DNA from: Trebonia sp963773105
GTDB taxonomy: Bacteria > Actinomycetota > Actinomycetes > Streptosporangiales > Streptosporangiaceae
Length of the DNA: 64,000 nt
Reading direction: 5' to 3'
NCBI GenBank assembly: GCA_963773105.1
Contig: CAVZAA010000005.1
Location: 806,001 to 870,000 of the forward strand
Shown here piece by piece: positions 16,888 through 25,814 of the stretch. The position numbers and the translations under genes are program-made. A model generated the notes under the pieces. That model ran no database searches and was not told the DNA's origin. It saw only the letters and a program-made list of their open reading frames with translations. How positions within the stretch are numbered: the stretch's first letter is position 1; each line of letters starts with the position of its first letter.

Positions 16888-17360
16888 TCCAGAACTCGGC
16901 CACCGGCCCACTCTCGGATAGCTCGCCGCGGGGCCAGGTTGAACTCGGCACCCGGTTCGTGCACGCGTACTTGAACGGGCCTCCCGTCGGTAGACCGGAC
17001 CTAAAACGCGACGGCCGACCCGGGCGTCATGCTGTCCGTGGTGTCCGGCGTAACGCTCAGCCGGCTACCACGGCGGCACCCTCCGAGAGCACGTCTTGCT
17101 GCCCGGGCCTGCCGGACACCATCAGATGACGACGCCTTACCTCTGCAGAGCCATTCTCCGACAACCCGGGACACCCACACTGAATCCGCGCCGATAACTG
17201 CCATCACGCCTGGCCCCTCACCGCCAGGACCGCGACGACCCTCGTTCTCCGCTCCCGCACCTTGACTGCGGTACACCTTCAAAGCGGGATGGATCAGCCC
17301 GAGCGCCGAGCGTAGAGCACAGGGTCAGACGCTGTGCAGGGTCTTGGCACAGCACACGGA
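16888..17360. other. Stretch without a supported gene
   Basis: I see no convincing coding frame in this 473-base gap. The open frames present have no ribosome site and a composition like antisense GC-rich sequence. It separates the repeat beside att site 2 from the 333-residue hypothetical gene. Confidence 0.4.
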
Positions 17361-18362
17361 TCAGGCAGATTCGGGGGTCCGGTCCTCCCAGTAAAAGCCG
17401 GCGACCGTCTTCTCCACGAGCCGAAGGTACCGATGCACCGAGTTCTGGCTATCCGGCTGCACCCGGTGCTGCTCGATGACGCCACCGTCTACTCCGTCCC
17501 ACACCGCCCACCAGATGGCCGTCGGGACGTACTCAGGGTCGAACTCGACGCGCAGGTCGATGTTATCCACCCGGCGCATAACCGCCCTGCGATACTGGCG
17601 CTCCTCCGTGGTCATCTCGCCCCGGTAGTGGAATGTGGTGGCGTATTCCAGGGAAAGCGTCTCCCCTTCGGCCAGTGTCCTCGCGAGCGGAATGCGGAGC
17701 ACGTAGGGGCCGTTCCTGACCTGGCTGCCGGGGGCTACGGGCGCCTCGCAGCCGTGGCCGACCCGCAATGTGAGCGCCGACGTGTCGTAGATATAAGGGA
17801 TGCTGTCCAACCCGTCGCGAAGCGCCTCGATCACCTGGATGGTCCGGACCCCGCCAATCCGTCCGTCCGCTCGGACGAAGGCGTGGTCGTGCAGCGAGAC
17901 CGTCTGGTGGCCGGGAGGGCCGAGCAACGCGGTCACCCTTTCCGCCGTGTCCGGACGGATCGCCTGGGTGCCCGTGAGCATGCGCACTCGGGGGGATCCC
18001 TCCCACAGCCGCCATAGTTGATCCTGCTCGGCGTCGGGAAGCGCGAAGGCGTCAATGAACAGCTCAAGGGTCGCCCTGCTGAGCACCCTGCCGGACAGCG
18101 CGCGTGCGGCCGTGTCCTTCAGTTGGCGGGGCAGCAGGTCGCCGTCGCCACGTCGCCTCGGATGCTGCCACAGATACCGGGCGAGCACCTCCGCCACGGC
18201 GAGTTGGTTGACCTGGCCTTGCCGGGTGCGCTCGGCGTACCGCTCCCAGGTGCGCCGCAGGCGACCGGGCCGCAGTAGGAGTTCATGCAGGTACTCAGCG
18301 GCGGCCTGCCGGGCGAAGTCATCGGGGGCGGAGTGCGAGGGATCGAGGCCGTGGTGAGCCAT
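17361..18362 (-). CDS. Hypothetical protein, 333 residues
   Basis: I do not recognise the family. The N-terminal half is helical (DDFARQAAAEYLHELLLRPG ... LAVAEVLARYLWQHPR ... LELFIDAFALPDAEQDQLWR). The C-terminal half is beta-rich (IDLRVEFDPEYVPTAIWWAV and a charged end). No membrane helix or catalytic motif is apparent. The start is ATG 18360-18362, and an ATG a few codons further upstream belongs to another frame. It is the only cargo gene of unit B, between two tRNA-Thr fragments. A regulator-like or defence role is possible but not shown. Confidence 0.75.
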   Translation of the reverse strand: MAHHGLDPSHSAPDDFARQAAAEYLHELLLRPGRLRRTWERYAERTRQGQVNQLAVAEVLARYLWQHPRRRGDGDLLPRQLKDTAARALSGRVLSRATLELFIDAFALPDAEQDQLWRLWEGSPRVRMLTGTQAIRPDTAERVTALLGPPGHQTVSLHDHAFVRADGRIGGVRTIQVIEALRDGLDSIPYIYDTSALTLRVGHGCEAPVAPGSQVRNGPYVLRIPLARTLAEGETLSLEYATTFHYRGEMTTEERQYRRAVMRRVDNIDLRVEFDPEYVPTAIWWAVWDGVDGGVIEQHRVQPDSQNSVHRYLRLVEKTVAGFYWEDRTPESA

Positions 18363-19139
18363 AGGCGCCTCTCGGCGGTTCGAGGCGGGCAGTGCGACAT
18401 AAGTGCGACATTCAGTCGCTATCGTATGGCCGCTGGTCCCATCGAGGGGGTGGGATCACCAGATGGGAATTGGCTCGATCATCACGGGCGCTGCGCTGCC
18501 TGCCGCCCAGGCCGCCGCCGGTGTCCGCGCAGCGCCCGGTCAGCCGGATGCAGGCTGCCCTGCCGGGAGTCGGCAAGGGTTCCCTGGTGGCCCGTGAAGA
18601 CTGCTCCCACTTCGCCTGAATTACCCCTTGTGGGCATCTTTCTTGACCGATATGGTGGCCGCTAACGCGGCGGTACCGTCACGCGGTGCCCCCGGTCCGC
18701 GGTTGGCTGCTCGTCGCTCGGCTTCCCCCCCGGCTGAGCGGCAGCGAACTGCGGTACCGTCGCGCTTACGACTATTCATGTCGTGTAAGGGGCTGAGGTC
18801 GACCCTACGCAACCTTGTCAGGCTCGACTACACAGACGTGCCGTGAGCTGCCATTTTTCGTGGCAGGGCACACTTCACTGTGGTGCTGGCGCCTGATCGT
18901 GACCAGCCGCCACGGGGCAGGGCAGGAGCCTAGTCCCGTGCTTACCTTGCGGTGACGGCATTCACGCGCGTTGAGCTGACGTGGTACGGCTCGAAGGTGC
19001 CGTTCCAGGTGACGTAGCGGTTGGCGGCGAGCATCGTCAGCGCGACGCATGCGACGCGGAAGCTCGATAAGCGCTGTGCACACCGAGCAGACGGCGCAGC
19101 CGGTTCCGTCTGGTCGCGTTTCCGCACGTCAAGGGGACT
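18363..19139. other. Non-coding stretch before att site 3
   Basis: About 780 bases contain no supportable gene. Composition is mixed. Near 19070 there is the sequence AAGCGCTGTGCA, which also occurs beside att sites 1 and 2, so part of this stretch is old element-end DNA. Confidence 0.45.
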
Positions 19140-19187
19140 TGGAGCCGGTGAGCGGATTCGAACCGCTGACCGTCCGCTTACAAGGCG
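19140..19187 (-). repeat. att site 3: attL of the 42-kb unit C
   Basis: These 48 bases are identical to 61053-61100, the 3' part of the intact tRNA-Thr gene including its CCA end. As the repeat nearest in sequence to the tRNA copy, with arm-like repeats inside it (19291-19312), this is the best left end of the element whose integrase lies at 59813-60976. Confidence 0.9.
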
Positions 19188-19290
19188 CATCCGAACGGTA
19201 TCGGGATGTCGCCGGTCGTGGCCTGATGTGGCGTTTAGCTGGGGTAACCGTATGCCAAGATCGCCTCACGTCGTTTGACGGCTGCCAGTG

Positions 19291-19312
19291 TTGGCTCCCC
19301 TTTTGGCTCCCC
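19291..19312 (+). repeat. Arm-type-like direct repeats at left end of unit C
   Basis: Two copies of TTGGCTCCCC lie 2 bases apart (19291-19300 and 19303-19312), about 105 bases inside att site 3. The same decamer pair lies just inside the right end at 60995-61015. In the excised circle the two pairs would flank the att core as direct repeats, the arrangement of integrase arm sites. Confidence 0.6.
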
Positions 19313-19936
19313 GCGCCCAACGCCACAGCCTCGTCAGGTTACAAGACTGGAGCTCGGCAGCTAGTGCCCCACCGATGGGCCGCGGGCCTGTGCCGCCGCT
19401 GGTGCTCGTCGTGGTCGGCGTCCGGCCCGACACCAGCCTGGCCGTCAGCGCGGGCCCCAAGCTAGGAGCGAAGGCCGCGATAGCGGTCGACTGCGGACCG
19501 GGCTGCCCGACGCGTAGACAGGCCGTCCAACTAGAGCGCGTGTTCTAATAAAGCTGATCGAAGCGCCCGCCGTTGTCGACCTCGGCCCGCACGCCCCGAC
19601 GTCCCCGCTGACCGCACGGTCACCACCGACCCGGGTGCCTGGGTCAGATCCGGCACTAGGGCTCGCCGCCGTCGTTCCGGGGCATCGTCGCCATGACCTC
19701 TGAGAGCGCTCGGCGCGTACATCCCACGCAATAAGTGACCAACCCGCCGCAGAGTACGATCTTCCGGGCGCAGCAGGAGGCGCTTACTTAACCTGACCTC
19801 CCGAACGGTTCACTACGGGCCTCGTCGCGCCGCCATACTTAAGTTCGCGTAAGTTCGCGTAGTCATGATGACGAAGTATTAAAGCTGCAGGCCGGAAAAG
19901 TTAAATACAGGATGCAGCCGCTGCTAGGGTGTCACC
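19313..19936. other. Non-coding region upstream of the fic gene with a tandem repeat
   Basis: I see no gene here. The last 150 bases are AT-richer than the surroundings and include a tandem 10-base repeat AAGTTCGCGT (19841-19860). An AT-rich stretch AAAGTTAAATACAGGATG lies about 20-40 bases before the fic start. These could be an operator and promoter for fic. Confidence 0.4.
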
Positions 19937-21139
19937 ATGGCGACGACCGACCAAAGGGCCCGAGCGGGGCGTGTGATCCGACAGGCCGAGGGATATAGCG
20001 CGTTCATTCCTGCGCCTCTCCCGCCTGATCCGCCTCTGGCCTTCGACAGTAGCCTCGCCACGGTCCTCGCGGGTGCCGGTACTGCTCTGGGACGCCTGGA
20101 CGGGGTAGCCGCCACGCTCCCGAACCCGGAGTTGTTCGTGGCGATGTACGTACGCCGGGAAGCTGTCCTGTCCTCCCAGATCGAGGGGACACAGAGCACT
20201 CTCGATGATGTGCTGGCCTTCGAGATCGACTCCGATCACAGCAGGCTGCCGCCCGACATCGGGGAGGTCGTCAACTACATCACCGCGATGAACTACGGAC
20301 TTAAGCGGCTTGAGACGCTGCCGCTGTCCTTGCGCTTGCTCAGGGAGATCCACGGGAAGCTGCTGGCCGGCGGCCGCGGCAGCGAGAAGGCCCCTGGCGA
20401 GTTCAGACAGACCCAAAACTGGATCGGCGCTCCTCGCCTGACGGAGGCGATCTTCACCCCGCCGCCGCCTCACGAGATGAGAGCCGCGCTGGGCAACCTC
20501 GAACGCTTCCTCCACGATTCCGACGGCCTAGACCCGCTGATCGTGTGCGCCCTCGCTCACGCGCAGTTCGAGACGATCCATCCCTTCCTGGATGGCAACG
20601 GCCGAGTCGGCCGCCTGCTCATCACATTCCTGCTGTGTCACGCCGAGGTGCTGCAGCGGCCGGTGCTTTACCTGAGTCACTACCTGAAGCAGCACCGCGC
20701 GACCTACTACGACCGGCTCATGGCCATCCGCTACGAAGGCGACTGGGAGGGCTGGCTGCGCTTCTTCCTCACCGGCGTCGCCACGGTAGCCCGCGAGGCC
20801 GAACAGACTGCCCGGCGCATTGTGGAGCTTCGCGAGCAGCTCCGCGGCGCAGCGCAGAAGGCGGACGTGAGCGTCAACATGCTCAAGCTGATGGATCACT
20901 TGTACGAGCAGCCGATCATCAACGTCAAAGCGGCCCAGGAGGCACTAGGTGTGTCCTTCCCGGCGGCCGGCCGCATGATCAACGAGCTCCAAGACAACGG
21001 GATTCTCACTGAAGTCACCGGCGGTCGACGGAACCGTATGTTCCGGTTCGCTCCCTACCTCGACCTCTTCGAGGATGTCAGCGAAACAGAAGTTGAGGGC
21101 GGCCCGGCGCAGCCCACGCAATATGAGGACGCGGACTAA
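19937..21139 (+). CDS. Fic-family AMP-transferase-like protein
   Basis: This 400-residue protein has the Fic core (about 110-270) with catalytic motif HPFLDGNGRVGR (215-226), which fits NMP transfer to target hydroxyls. An N-terminal helix carries SSQIEG (79-84), matching the inhibitory [S/T]xxxE[G/N] motif of self-inhibited Fic proteins, so no separate antitoxin is needed. A C-terminal winged helix (about 290-390; INVKAAQEALGVSFPAAGRM) is usual in this class. ATG 19937 lies just after the AT-rich region. It is cargo at the left end of unit C; the target is unknown. Confidence 0.93.
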   Translation: MATTDQRARAGRVIRQAEGYSAFIPAPLPPDPPLAFDSSLATVLAGAGTALGRLDGVAATLPNPELFVAMYVRREAVLSSQIEGTQSTLDDVLAFEIDSDHSRLPPDIGEVVNYITAMNYGLKRLETLPLSLRLLREIHGKLLAGGRGSEKAPGEFRQTQNWIGAPRLTEAIFTPPPPHEMRAALGNLERFLHDSDGLDPLIVCALAHAQFETIHPFLDGNGRVGRLLITFLLCHAEVLQRPVLYLSHYLKQHRATYYDRLMAIRYEGDWEGWLRFFLTGVATVAREAEQTARRIVELREQLRGAAQKADVSVNMLKLMDHLYEQPIINVKAAQEALGVSFPAAGRMINELQDNGILTEVTGGRRNRMFRFAPYLDLFEDVSETEVEGGPAQPTQYEDAD

Positions 21140-21369
21140 GTATCTCGCCGCCCAGGGCCCGAAGTGCGACGACGGCGTTTATGTCGCCAGCATCACGTTC
21201 ACCGACGCCGCCTGGAATCGGTAGGAGCGCGAACCGCGCGGGGCGCTGAAGCCGATCTCGTAGGCGCGGACAGCCGGCGGCCTTACGGTGGTGTGATGGA
21301 CGAAGAGGACGGCAAGCGCTTGCGTCCCCGGGCTGCGTAAGGTGGGCAGACCCTATCCGGCTGGACCGG

Positions 21370-23285
21370 CCCTAGCCCGAGTTTCCGGGCTAGTTTGATC
21401 TTCAGTGTGTTTGCGCTGTTCAGGTGTGGTGCGGGGTGCGTCAGGGTGTATTACCCACGTCACCGCTTGGGGGCGTAGCGGGCGAGGCCGAAGATGTCGG
21501 TGAGCTTGGCCTGGACCGGGGTGGTGTCGGTGAGGATGCGGTGCGCGCGGGGCCGGCCTCGGTCGCCGTGGTAGAGCAGGACGGTCTCCTGGATGTCGCT
21601 TAGTTGGCTGAGCAGGACGCGGACGGACATGTCCAGTCCGGCGCGACGGGCTTTGAGCCGCATCAGGTGGGCGACTTGCAAGGCCAGGACGCAGGTGAAC
21701 GTGTGGACGCGGATGTTGTGCTCGGTCCAGTGGAACATCGGGCTGAACGAGACGACGCGGGTGTCCTTGAGCTGCCGGAAGCTGAACTCGGCTTCGGACT
21801 GGGACCGGTAGCCGGCCACGACCTCGGCCGCTGGCCAGTCGTCGTGGCCGGTGATCAGGACGTGCTTGCCGAACAGCTCGTCTTCGAGGGCGGCGCGCGC
21901 GGCGAGGTCTTCGTGCCAGGTCAGCCGCAGGTCCTTGGGCCGGTCGCCGGACAGCTGCCAGGCCAGGACCCGGCGCGCCCATGGCTTGCCGGTGATCGTC
22001 TCGATCTCGGCCTGCACCTTCTCCCGGGACCGGCGGGTTTTGCCGCGGGCCAGCGTGGCGGCCAGCTCGTCGAGCTTCTTGCCGGCCTTGGCGAGAGTGG
22101 TGCCGGTGAACCCGAGGGCCTGGCTCTGGTGAAGTTCCGGGGAGTGGGTCAGGATCGCCCTCCGGTCGGCGCCGTAGACGACGCGGCGGGTGTCGTAGCC
22201 GGTCAGGCCGCTGAACCGGTCCTTGTCGATGATGGTGCGCGCGGAGGCGGGCAGGCTGGTCAGGTCCGGGCAGTCGCTGGCCGGCACCGACCCGATGTAG
22301 CCCAGCCCGGTGCGGGCCAGGAAGGCGAAGTTGTCTTCGCTGTTGTGGCCGGCGTCGAAGACGACGGTCATGCCCGCAGGCTGCTGCCCGCATGAGGCGG
22401 TGATCGCCTCGTACTGGTCGCGCAGCGCGGTGATCATGCCGGGGAACTGGGTGACGTCGGGCTTGTTGCCGGGGTAGGCGTGCCAGGTCAGCGGGATCCC
22501 GCCGTCCCGGGTGACCACCAGCCCCAGCCCGATCAGCCGCAGGTCGGATCGTTTCTGCCTGGCTTTGCCGAGCTGCGCGATCGGCGCCTTCTCGTTGCCG
22601 GTATCGATGAAAGTCGCGAAGTTGGTCATGGCCAGGGCCACCGACGAGCAGTCCAGCCCGAACGCCTCCACTGCCCGCCGCGTGATCGCGGCGCTGGCCT
22701 GCTGCATCTGCTCCAGGGTGATCGAGTGCATCGCGTCCCAGAACCGCCGGTGATCCAGGACCGTGCCCGGCACTCCGGTGAACCGCGGTGCCGCCGTTTT
22801 CGCCCACCAGTCCGCGAAGGCAAGCTTCGAGCACGGCGCCACTACCCGGTTCAGCGCCGCCAGCGCCAGGTAGGTGCCGGCCGACGCGCCGGCATCCGCA
22901 CGCCTCGGCCCGGCCGCGTCGTCGATCAGCTGGATCACGCCCAGGTCGTCCAGCACGCCCCAGGCGGCTGCGGCCGCCCCGAAGTCCTTGTGCTGGGTCC
23001 GGTCCGGCAGCCCGAGGCCGCCGCCGCGCATCGCCGCCGCGAGCTCCTCCGCGGTCCCCAGGTATTCCTGCGAGACGATGCGGGGCTTGCCGTCGACCCG
23101 GGCGGACTCAACCAGGTAGTAGTAGGTCGCGTTGCCGCGTTTCTTCCCGACCACCGATGCCATATATGGGTAATACATCAATCGGCACCCGAATGCCAGC
23201 ACGACACGCCGTTCCCCCAGGCAGACCCGCCGCCGCCCACAGCTCAGGAGGTCAAGATCAACTTAAGCCGGAAACTCGGGCTAGG
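21370..23285 (-). mobile_element. IS1634-type insertion sequence
   Basis: Terminal inverted repeats of about 33 bases bound the element: CCCTAGCCCGAGTTTCCGG... at 21370 and its complement ending at 23285. Inside is one transposase gene. No convincing target duplication was found (flanks GACCGG and GTGATG). The right end lies inside the 3' end of the xis-like gene, whose last codons are now read from the element. Confidence 0.85.
21460..23163 (-). CDS. IS1634-family transposase
   Basis: This 567-residue DDE-type transposase begins MASVVGKKRGNATYYYLVES, typical of IS1634/IS1549 relatives. Catalytic acidic residues probably lie in FIDTGNEKAP, VVFDAGHNSEDN and the C-terminal YRSQSEAEFSFRQLKD (Y-(2)-S-(3)-E motif). 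I chose ATG 23161-23163; an in-frame ATG five codons earlier is possible. It appears intact and full length. Confidence 0.9.
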   Translation of the reverse strand: MASVVGKKRGNATYYYLVESARVDGKPRIVSQEYLGTAEELAAAMRGGGLGLPDRTQHKDFGAAAAAWGVLDDLGVIQLIDDAAGPRRADAGASAGTYLALAALNRVVAPCSKLAFADWWAKTAAPRFTGVPGTVLDHRRFWDAMHSITLEQMQQASAAITRRAVEAFGLDCSSVALAMTNFATFIDTGNEKAPIAQLGKARQKRSDLRLIGLGLVVTRDGGIPLTWHAYPGNKPDVTQFPGMITALRDQYEAITASCGQQPAGMTVVFDAGHNSEDNFAFLARTGLGYIGSVPASDCPDLTSLPASARTIIDKDRFSGLTGYDTRRVVYGADRRAILTHSPELHQSQALGFTGTTLAKAGKKLDELAATLARGKTRRSREKVQAEIETITGKPWARRVLAWQLSGDRPKDLRLTWHEDLAARAALEDELFGKHVLITGHDDWPAAEVVAGYRSQSEAEFSFRQLKDTRVVSFSPMFHWTEHNIRVHTFTCVLALQVAHLMRLKARRAGLDMSVRVLLSQLSDIQETVLLYHGDRGRPRAHRILTDTTPVQAKLTDIFGLARYAPKR

Positions 23286-23549
23286 GGTGATGCCGAGGAA
23301 CCGCTCAAGGTTCTGGCGGGTGATTAGGCGCCGCCTGCCGACCTTGATGAAGTCCAGGTTCCCGAACCGCATTTGGTCATAAAGCAGGTCGCGGGACAGT
23401 CCCGTCAGACGCGCTGCCTCGTCGACGGAATACGCCAGCCGCTCAGCCGACTCGCCTGGCTGGAGTCTCTGCTCCTCGGTCGTCGCGGGAACTTCGGGTG
23501 CGGCTGGCGTTCCGTCGCGTGCGGGGTTTCTGCGGGGGTGCCGTGTCAT
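23244..23549 (-). CDS. Excisionase-type helix-turn-helix protein, 3' end altered by IS
   Basis: The protein contains a MerR/Xis-like helix-turn-helix near the middle: YSVDEAARLTGLSRDLLYDQ, then FIKVGRRRLITRQNLERFLG. This is the standard form of actinomycete-element excisionases. ATG 23547-23549 overlaps the stop of the gene before it (ATGA). The last ~14 residues (after FLGI) are encoded by the IS1634 end, so the native C-terminus is lost. The DNA-binding part is complete and might still work. Confidence 0.8.
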   Translation of the reverse strand: MTRHPRRNPARDGTPAAPEVPATTEEQRLQPGESAERLAYSVDEAARLTGLSRDLLYDQMRFGNLDFIKVGRRRLITRQNLERFLGITPSPSFRLKLILTS

Positions 23550-23875
23550 TCGGCCGCTTCGGGGTCGGCTATAGCGTCGGTCCGGCCGACGTTCGCCCAT
23601 GTGGGCGGGTCAGCCATCTGGGTAAGGGCCTCGGGTGCGGTTAGTGCAAGTTCGGCGGCCCAGCCTGAGATATGGGGCCAGAGCCGGTGCCAGGCGTCTA
23701 TGTCACCAGGGCCCGTCACGTCGGCGAGCATCATGGCGGTGATGGCGCTGTTGCGGTTCATGCGTCGTCCGGGCAGCCAGGACACCTCCCACGAGCCCCT
23801 GTCGCCGGTCGCGAGGCGTGCGGTGTGCGGGCTGCAGTCGCTGCGCATGCTGTCGCCCAGGATGGTCACTGTCAT
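23546..23875 (-). CDS. Hypothetical protein of the element maintenance module
   Basis: This 109-residue protein starts MTVTILGDSMRSDCSPHTAR and contains WEVSWLPGRRMNRNSAITAM and WHRLWPHISGWAAELALTAP. I do not recognise a family, but its coupling to the xis-like gene (4-base overlap) marks it as part of the element core. The ISAs1 element ends 15 bases before its start, so its original promoter or upstream partner has been separated. Confidence 0.65.
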   Translation of the reverse strand: MTVTILGDSMRSDCSPHTARLATGDRGSWEVSWLPGRRMNRNSAITAMMLADVTGPGDIDAWHRLWPHISGWAAELALTAPEALTQMADPPTWANVGRTDAIADPEAAE

Positions 23876-23890
23876 AGCCGCCGCGCGGTG

Positions 23891-25532
23891 CAGGGTGACC
23901 CGCAAAGTGGTCTTACCAGCTCACGTGCTATCTGGCCTGCAGGCGGTCTTCTGGGGGGCCCGGTGGCTTGCGCTGGGATCTGAGGCTGCCGTGGCCGCTT
24001 TTCCGTCACGGTGGGTTACTGCCAGGGCTTGGGGTGAGCGGTCCGGTGACAGTGGCGTTTCTCTACGGGGCGTGACGGCTGCCCGGCGGTTCTGTCCCGG
24101 TCGCGTCACGTTGCGGGCGGTGCGCGTGTCGGTCCCGGGAGGGCACCGGGACCCCGGCTAGGACAAGGGATTGCTGAAGTCACTTTCCCTGCCGGAGGCC
24201 CCGTTGCCCGTCCAGTCTCGCATGCCCGTGCCCGCCGCCGCCGCGGAAGCCCTCGCGCAGGGGGCCCTGGGCGAGCTGGCCGCGCGTGCCGCCGCGCTGC
24301 GGGCGGCGTCGGGCGGGAACCTGGCGGAGTGCTTCGCGGCGGTCCCGGACCCGCGCCGCCCGCGCGGGATCCGGCATTCCCTGGCATCCGTGCTGGTGCT
24401 GTGCACCGCGGCGGTGCTGTCGGGGTGCACCGGGCTGGAGGACGTGACCGCCTGGGTGCACGCGGCCCCGCCCGGGGTGCTGGCCGCCGCCGGGGCAAGG
24501 CGGAACGCGCTGGGGATCTTCATCGCGCCGCACCCGGACACCGTGGTCCGGGTCCTGTCCGCGCTGGGCGCCCACGGCGTCGCCCGGCAGGCCGGCGCCT
24601 ACCTGGCCGCCCGCGCGCACCCCGGCCCGGTCACTTTCCCCCTGTCCGCGCCGGCCCCGCTGCCCGCGGTCGCCGTCGACGGCAAGGCGGTGCGCGGCGC
24701 GGCCGGGGACGACGGCCTGATCCCGTACCTGCTGGCCGCCGCGTCCCACGGCACCGGGACCGTGCTCGCCGAGCGGCTGATCGGCCCGAAGACGAACGAG
24801 GTCCCCGAATTCGCGCCCCTGCTGCGCGAGCTGGACGAGTACTGCCCCCTGGCCGGGCACGTCATCACCGCCGACGCCGGCCACACCGTCCGCGCCCACG
24901 CCAGGGTTATCTGCGAGGGGCTCCTCGCGCACTACGTCTTCACGGTGAAGCTGAACGCGAAGAGGCTGTGGGAGGAACTCGACGCCCTGGACTGGGCGAA
25001 GGTCCCCGTGCAGCACGCGACCGAGGAAAAAGGCCACGGGCGGCGCGAGCGCCGCACCATCCAGGTCGCGAACGCCCCGGAGCGCATCCGCAGGCGGTTC
25101 CCGCACGCCCGGCAGGTCGCCCTGATCGAGCGGTACGTCACCCGCACCGTCCGGGTCAGGAACGGAAAGCGCCGGGTCAGGAAGCAGGAGAAGTCCGCCG
25201 TCGCGGTGTTCATCATCACCAGCCCGGACTCCCGCGAGGCATCCCCGGCCCACATCGCGGGCTACGTCCGCGGCCACTGGACCATCGAGAACAAGGTCCA
25301 CTGGGTCCGCGACGTCACACTGCGCGAGGACGCGTCCCGGGTCCGGACCGGCCCCCGGCCACGCATAATGGCCACGCTCCGTAACCTCGCGATCGGGCTC
25401 ATCCGCCAGGCCGGACACACCAAGATCGCCGCCACCATTCGCACGATAAAGCACGACCCAGCCCTGCTCATGGCCATACTGGGCCTGAAAACCCCGTCAT
25501 GACCAGCACAAAAGACTTTGCGGGTCACCCTG
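23891..25532 (+). mobile_element. ISAs1-family insertion sequence
   Basis: Ends are perfect inverted repeats CAGGGTGACCCGCAAAGT. A 10-base duplication CCGCGCGGTG (23881-23890 and 25533-25542) flanks the 1642-base element. One transposase gene fills it. The clean duplication points to a simple, fairly recent insertion. It lies between the coupled hypothetical/xis pair and the DUF2637 remnant. Confidence 0.9.
24171..25502 (+). CDS. ISAs1-family transposase
   Basis: This 443-residue transposase of the DDE superfamily has an N-terminal segment ECFAAVPDPRRPRGIRHSLA (DUF4338/ISAs1 style). The core has VAVDGKAVRG and ITADAGHTV for the first two acidic residues. The C-terminal YVRGHWTIENKVHWVRDVTL contains the Glu and the conserved HW-x-x-D. 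The start is either TTG 24171 or ATG 24222. It appears full length. Confidence 0.92.
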   Translation: MLKSLSLPEAPLPVQSRMPVPAAAAEALAQGALGELAARAAALRAASGGNLAECFAAVPDPRRPRGIRHSLASVLVLCTAAVLSGCTGLEDVTAWVHAAPPGVLAAAGARRNALGIFIAPHPDTVVRVLSALGAHGVARQAGAYLAARAHPGPVTFPLSAPAPLPAVAVDGKAVRGAAGDDGLIPYLLAAASHGTGTVLAERLIGPKTNEVPEFAPLLRELDEYCPLAGHVITADAGHTVRAHARVICEGLLAHYVFTVKLNAKRLWEELDALDWAKVPVQHATEEKGHGRRERRTIQVANAPERIRRRFPHARQVALIERYVTRTVRVRNGKRRVRKQEKSAVAVFIITSPDSREASPAHIAGYVRGHWTIENKVHWVRDVTLREDASRVRTGPRPRIMATLRNLAIGLIRQAGHTKIAATIRTIKHDPALLMAILGLKTPS

Positions 25533-25786
25533 CCGCGCGGTGTTGGCCGGGTTGGCGCCCTTCATGGACGCTGGTCCTTTCGAGGCCGCTGGACGGGCGG
25601 GCGGTGCGGCAGCAGTTAGAGACGTTGCTTTCCCTTTCGGTAGTCGGGGCAGGGCAGAGTGCTCACGATTGAAGGCATTCGGGATTGCTCCGATTTTGGA
25701 AGGCGATTAATAGCAGTGAGAGTTCGCGACGCCCGTCGGGAATCTCATAGGAGTGACGTTATGACGGAAAGCTAGGCTAACCAATA
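25533..25786. other. Interval between ISAs1 and the DUF2637 remnant
   Basis: This interval begins with the target duplication and then carries short AT-richer sequence with no supported gene. It probably held the start region of the operon coding for the hypothetical and xis-like proteins. Confidence 0.35.
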
Positions 25787-25814
25787 TCATCGTGATATAT
25801 ATCGCGATGAGATA
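25787..25814. promoter_or_regulatory. Near-palindromic AT-rich site
   Basis: ATCGTGATATATATCGCGAT is a 20-base near-perfect palindrome centred on TATA, and it stands out in GC-rich DNA. It lies at the 3' end of the DUF2637 remnant and upstream of the hypothetical/xis pair. It could be a repressor operator of the element, but there is no direct evidence. Confidence 0.35.

Noticed and set aside
21340..23300. Target-site duplication for the IS1634-type element
   Set aside because: Flanking bases (GACCGG and GTGATG) do not match. The insertion may be old or followed by deletion.
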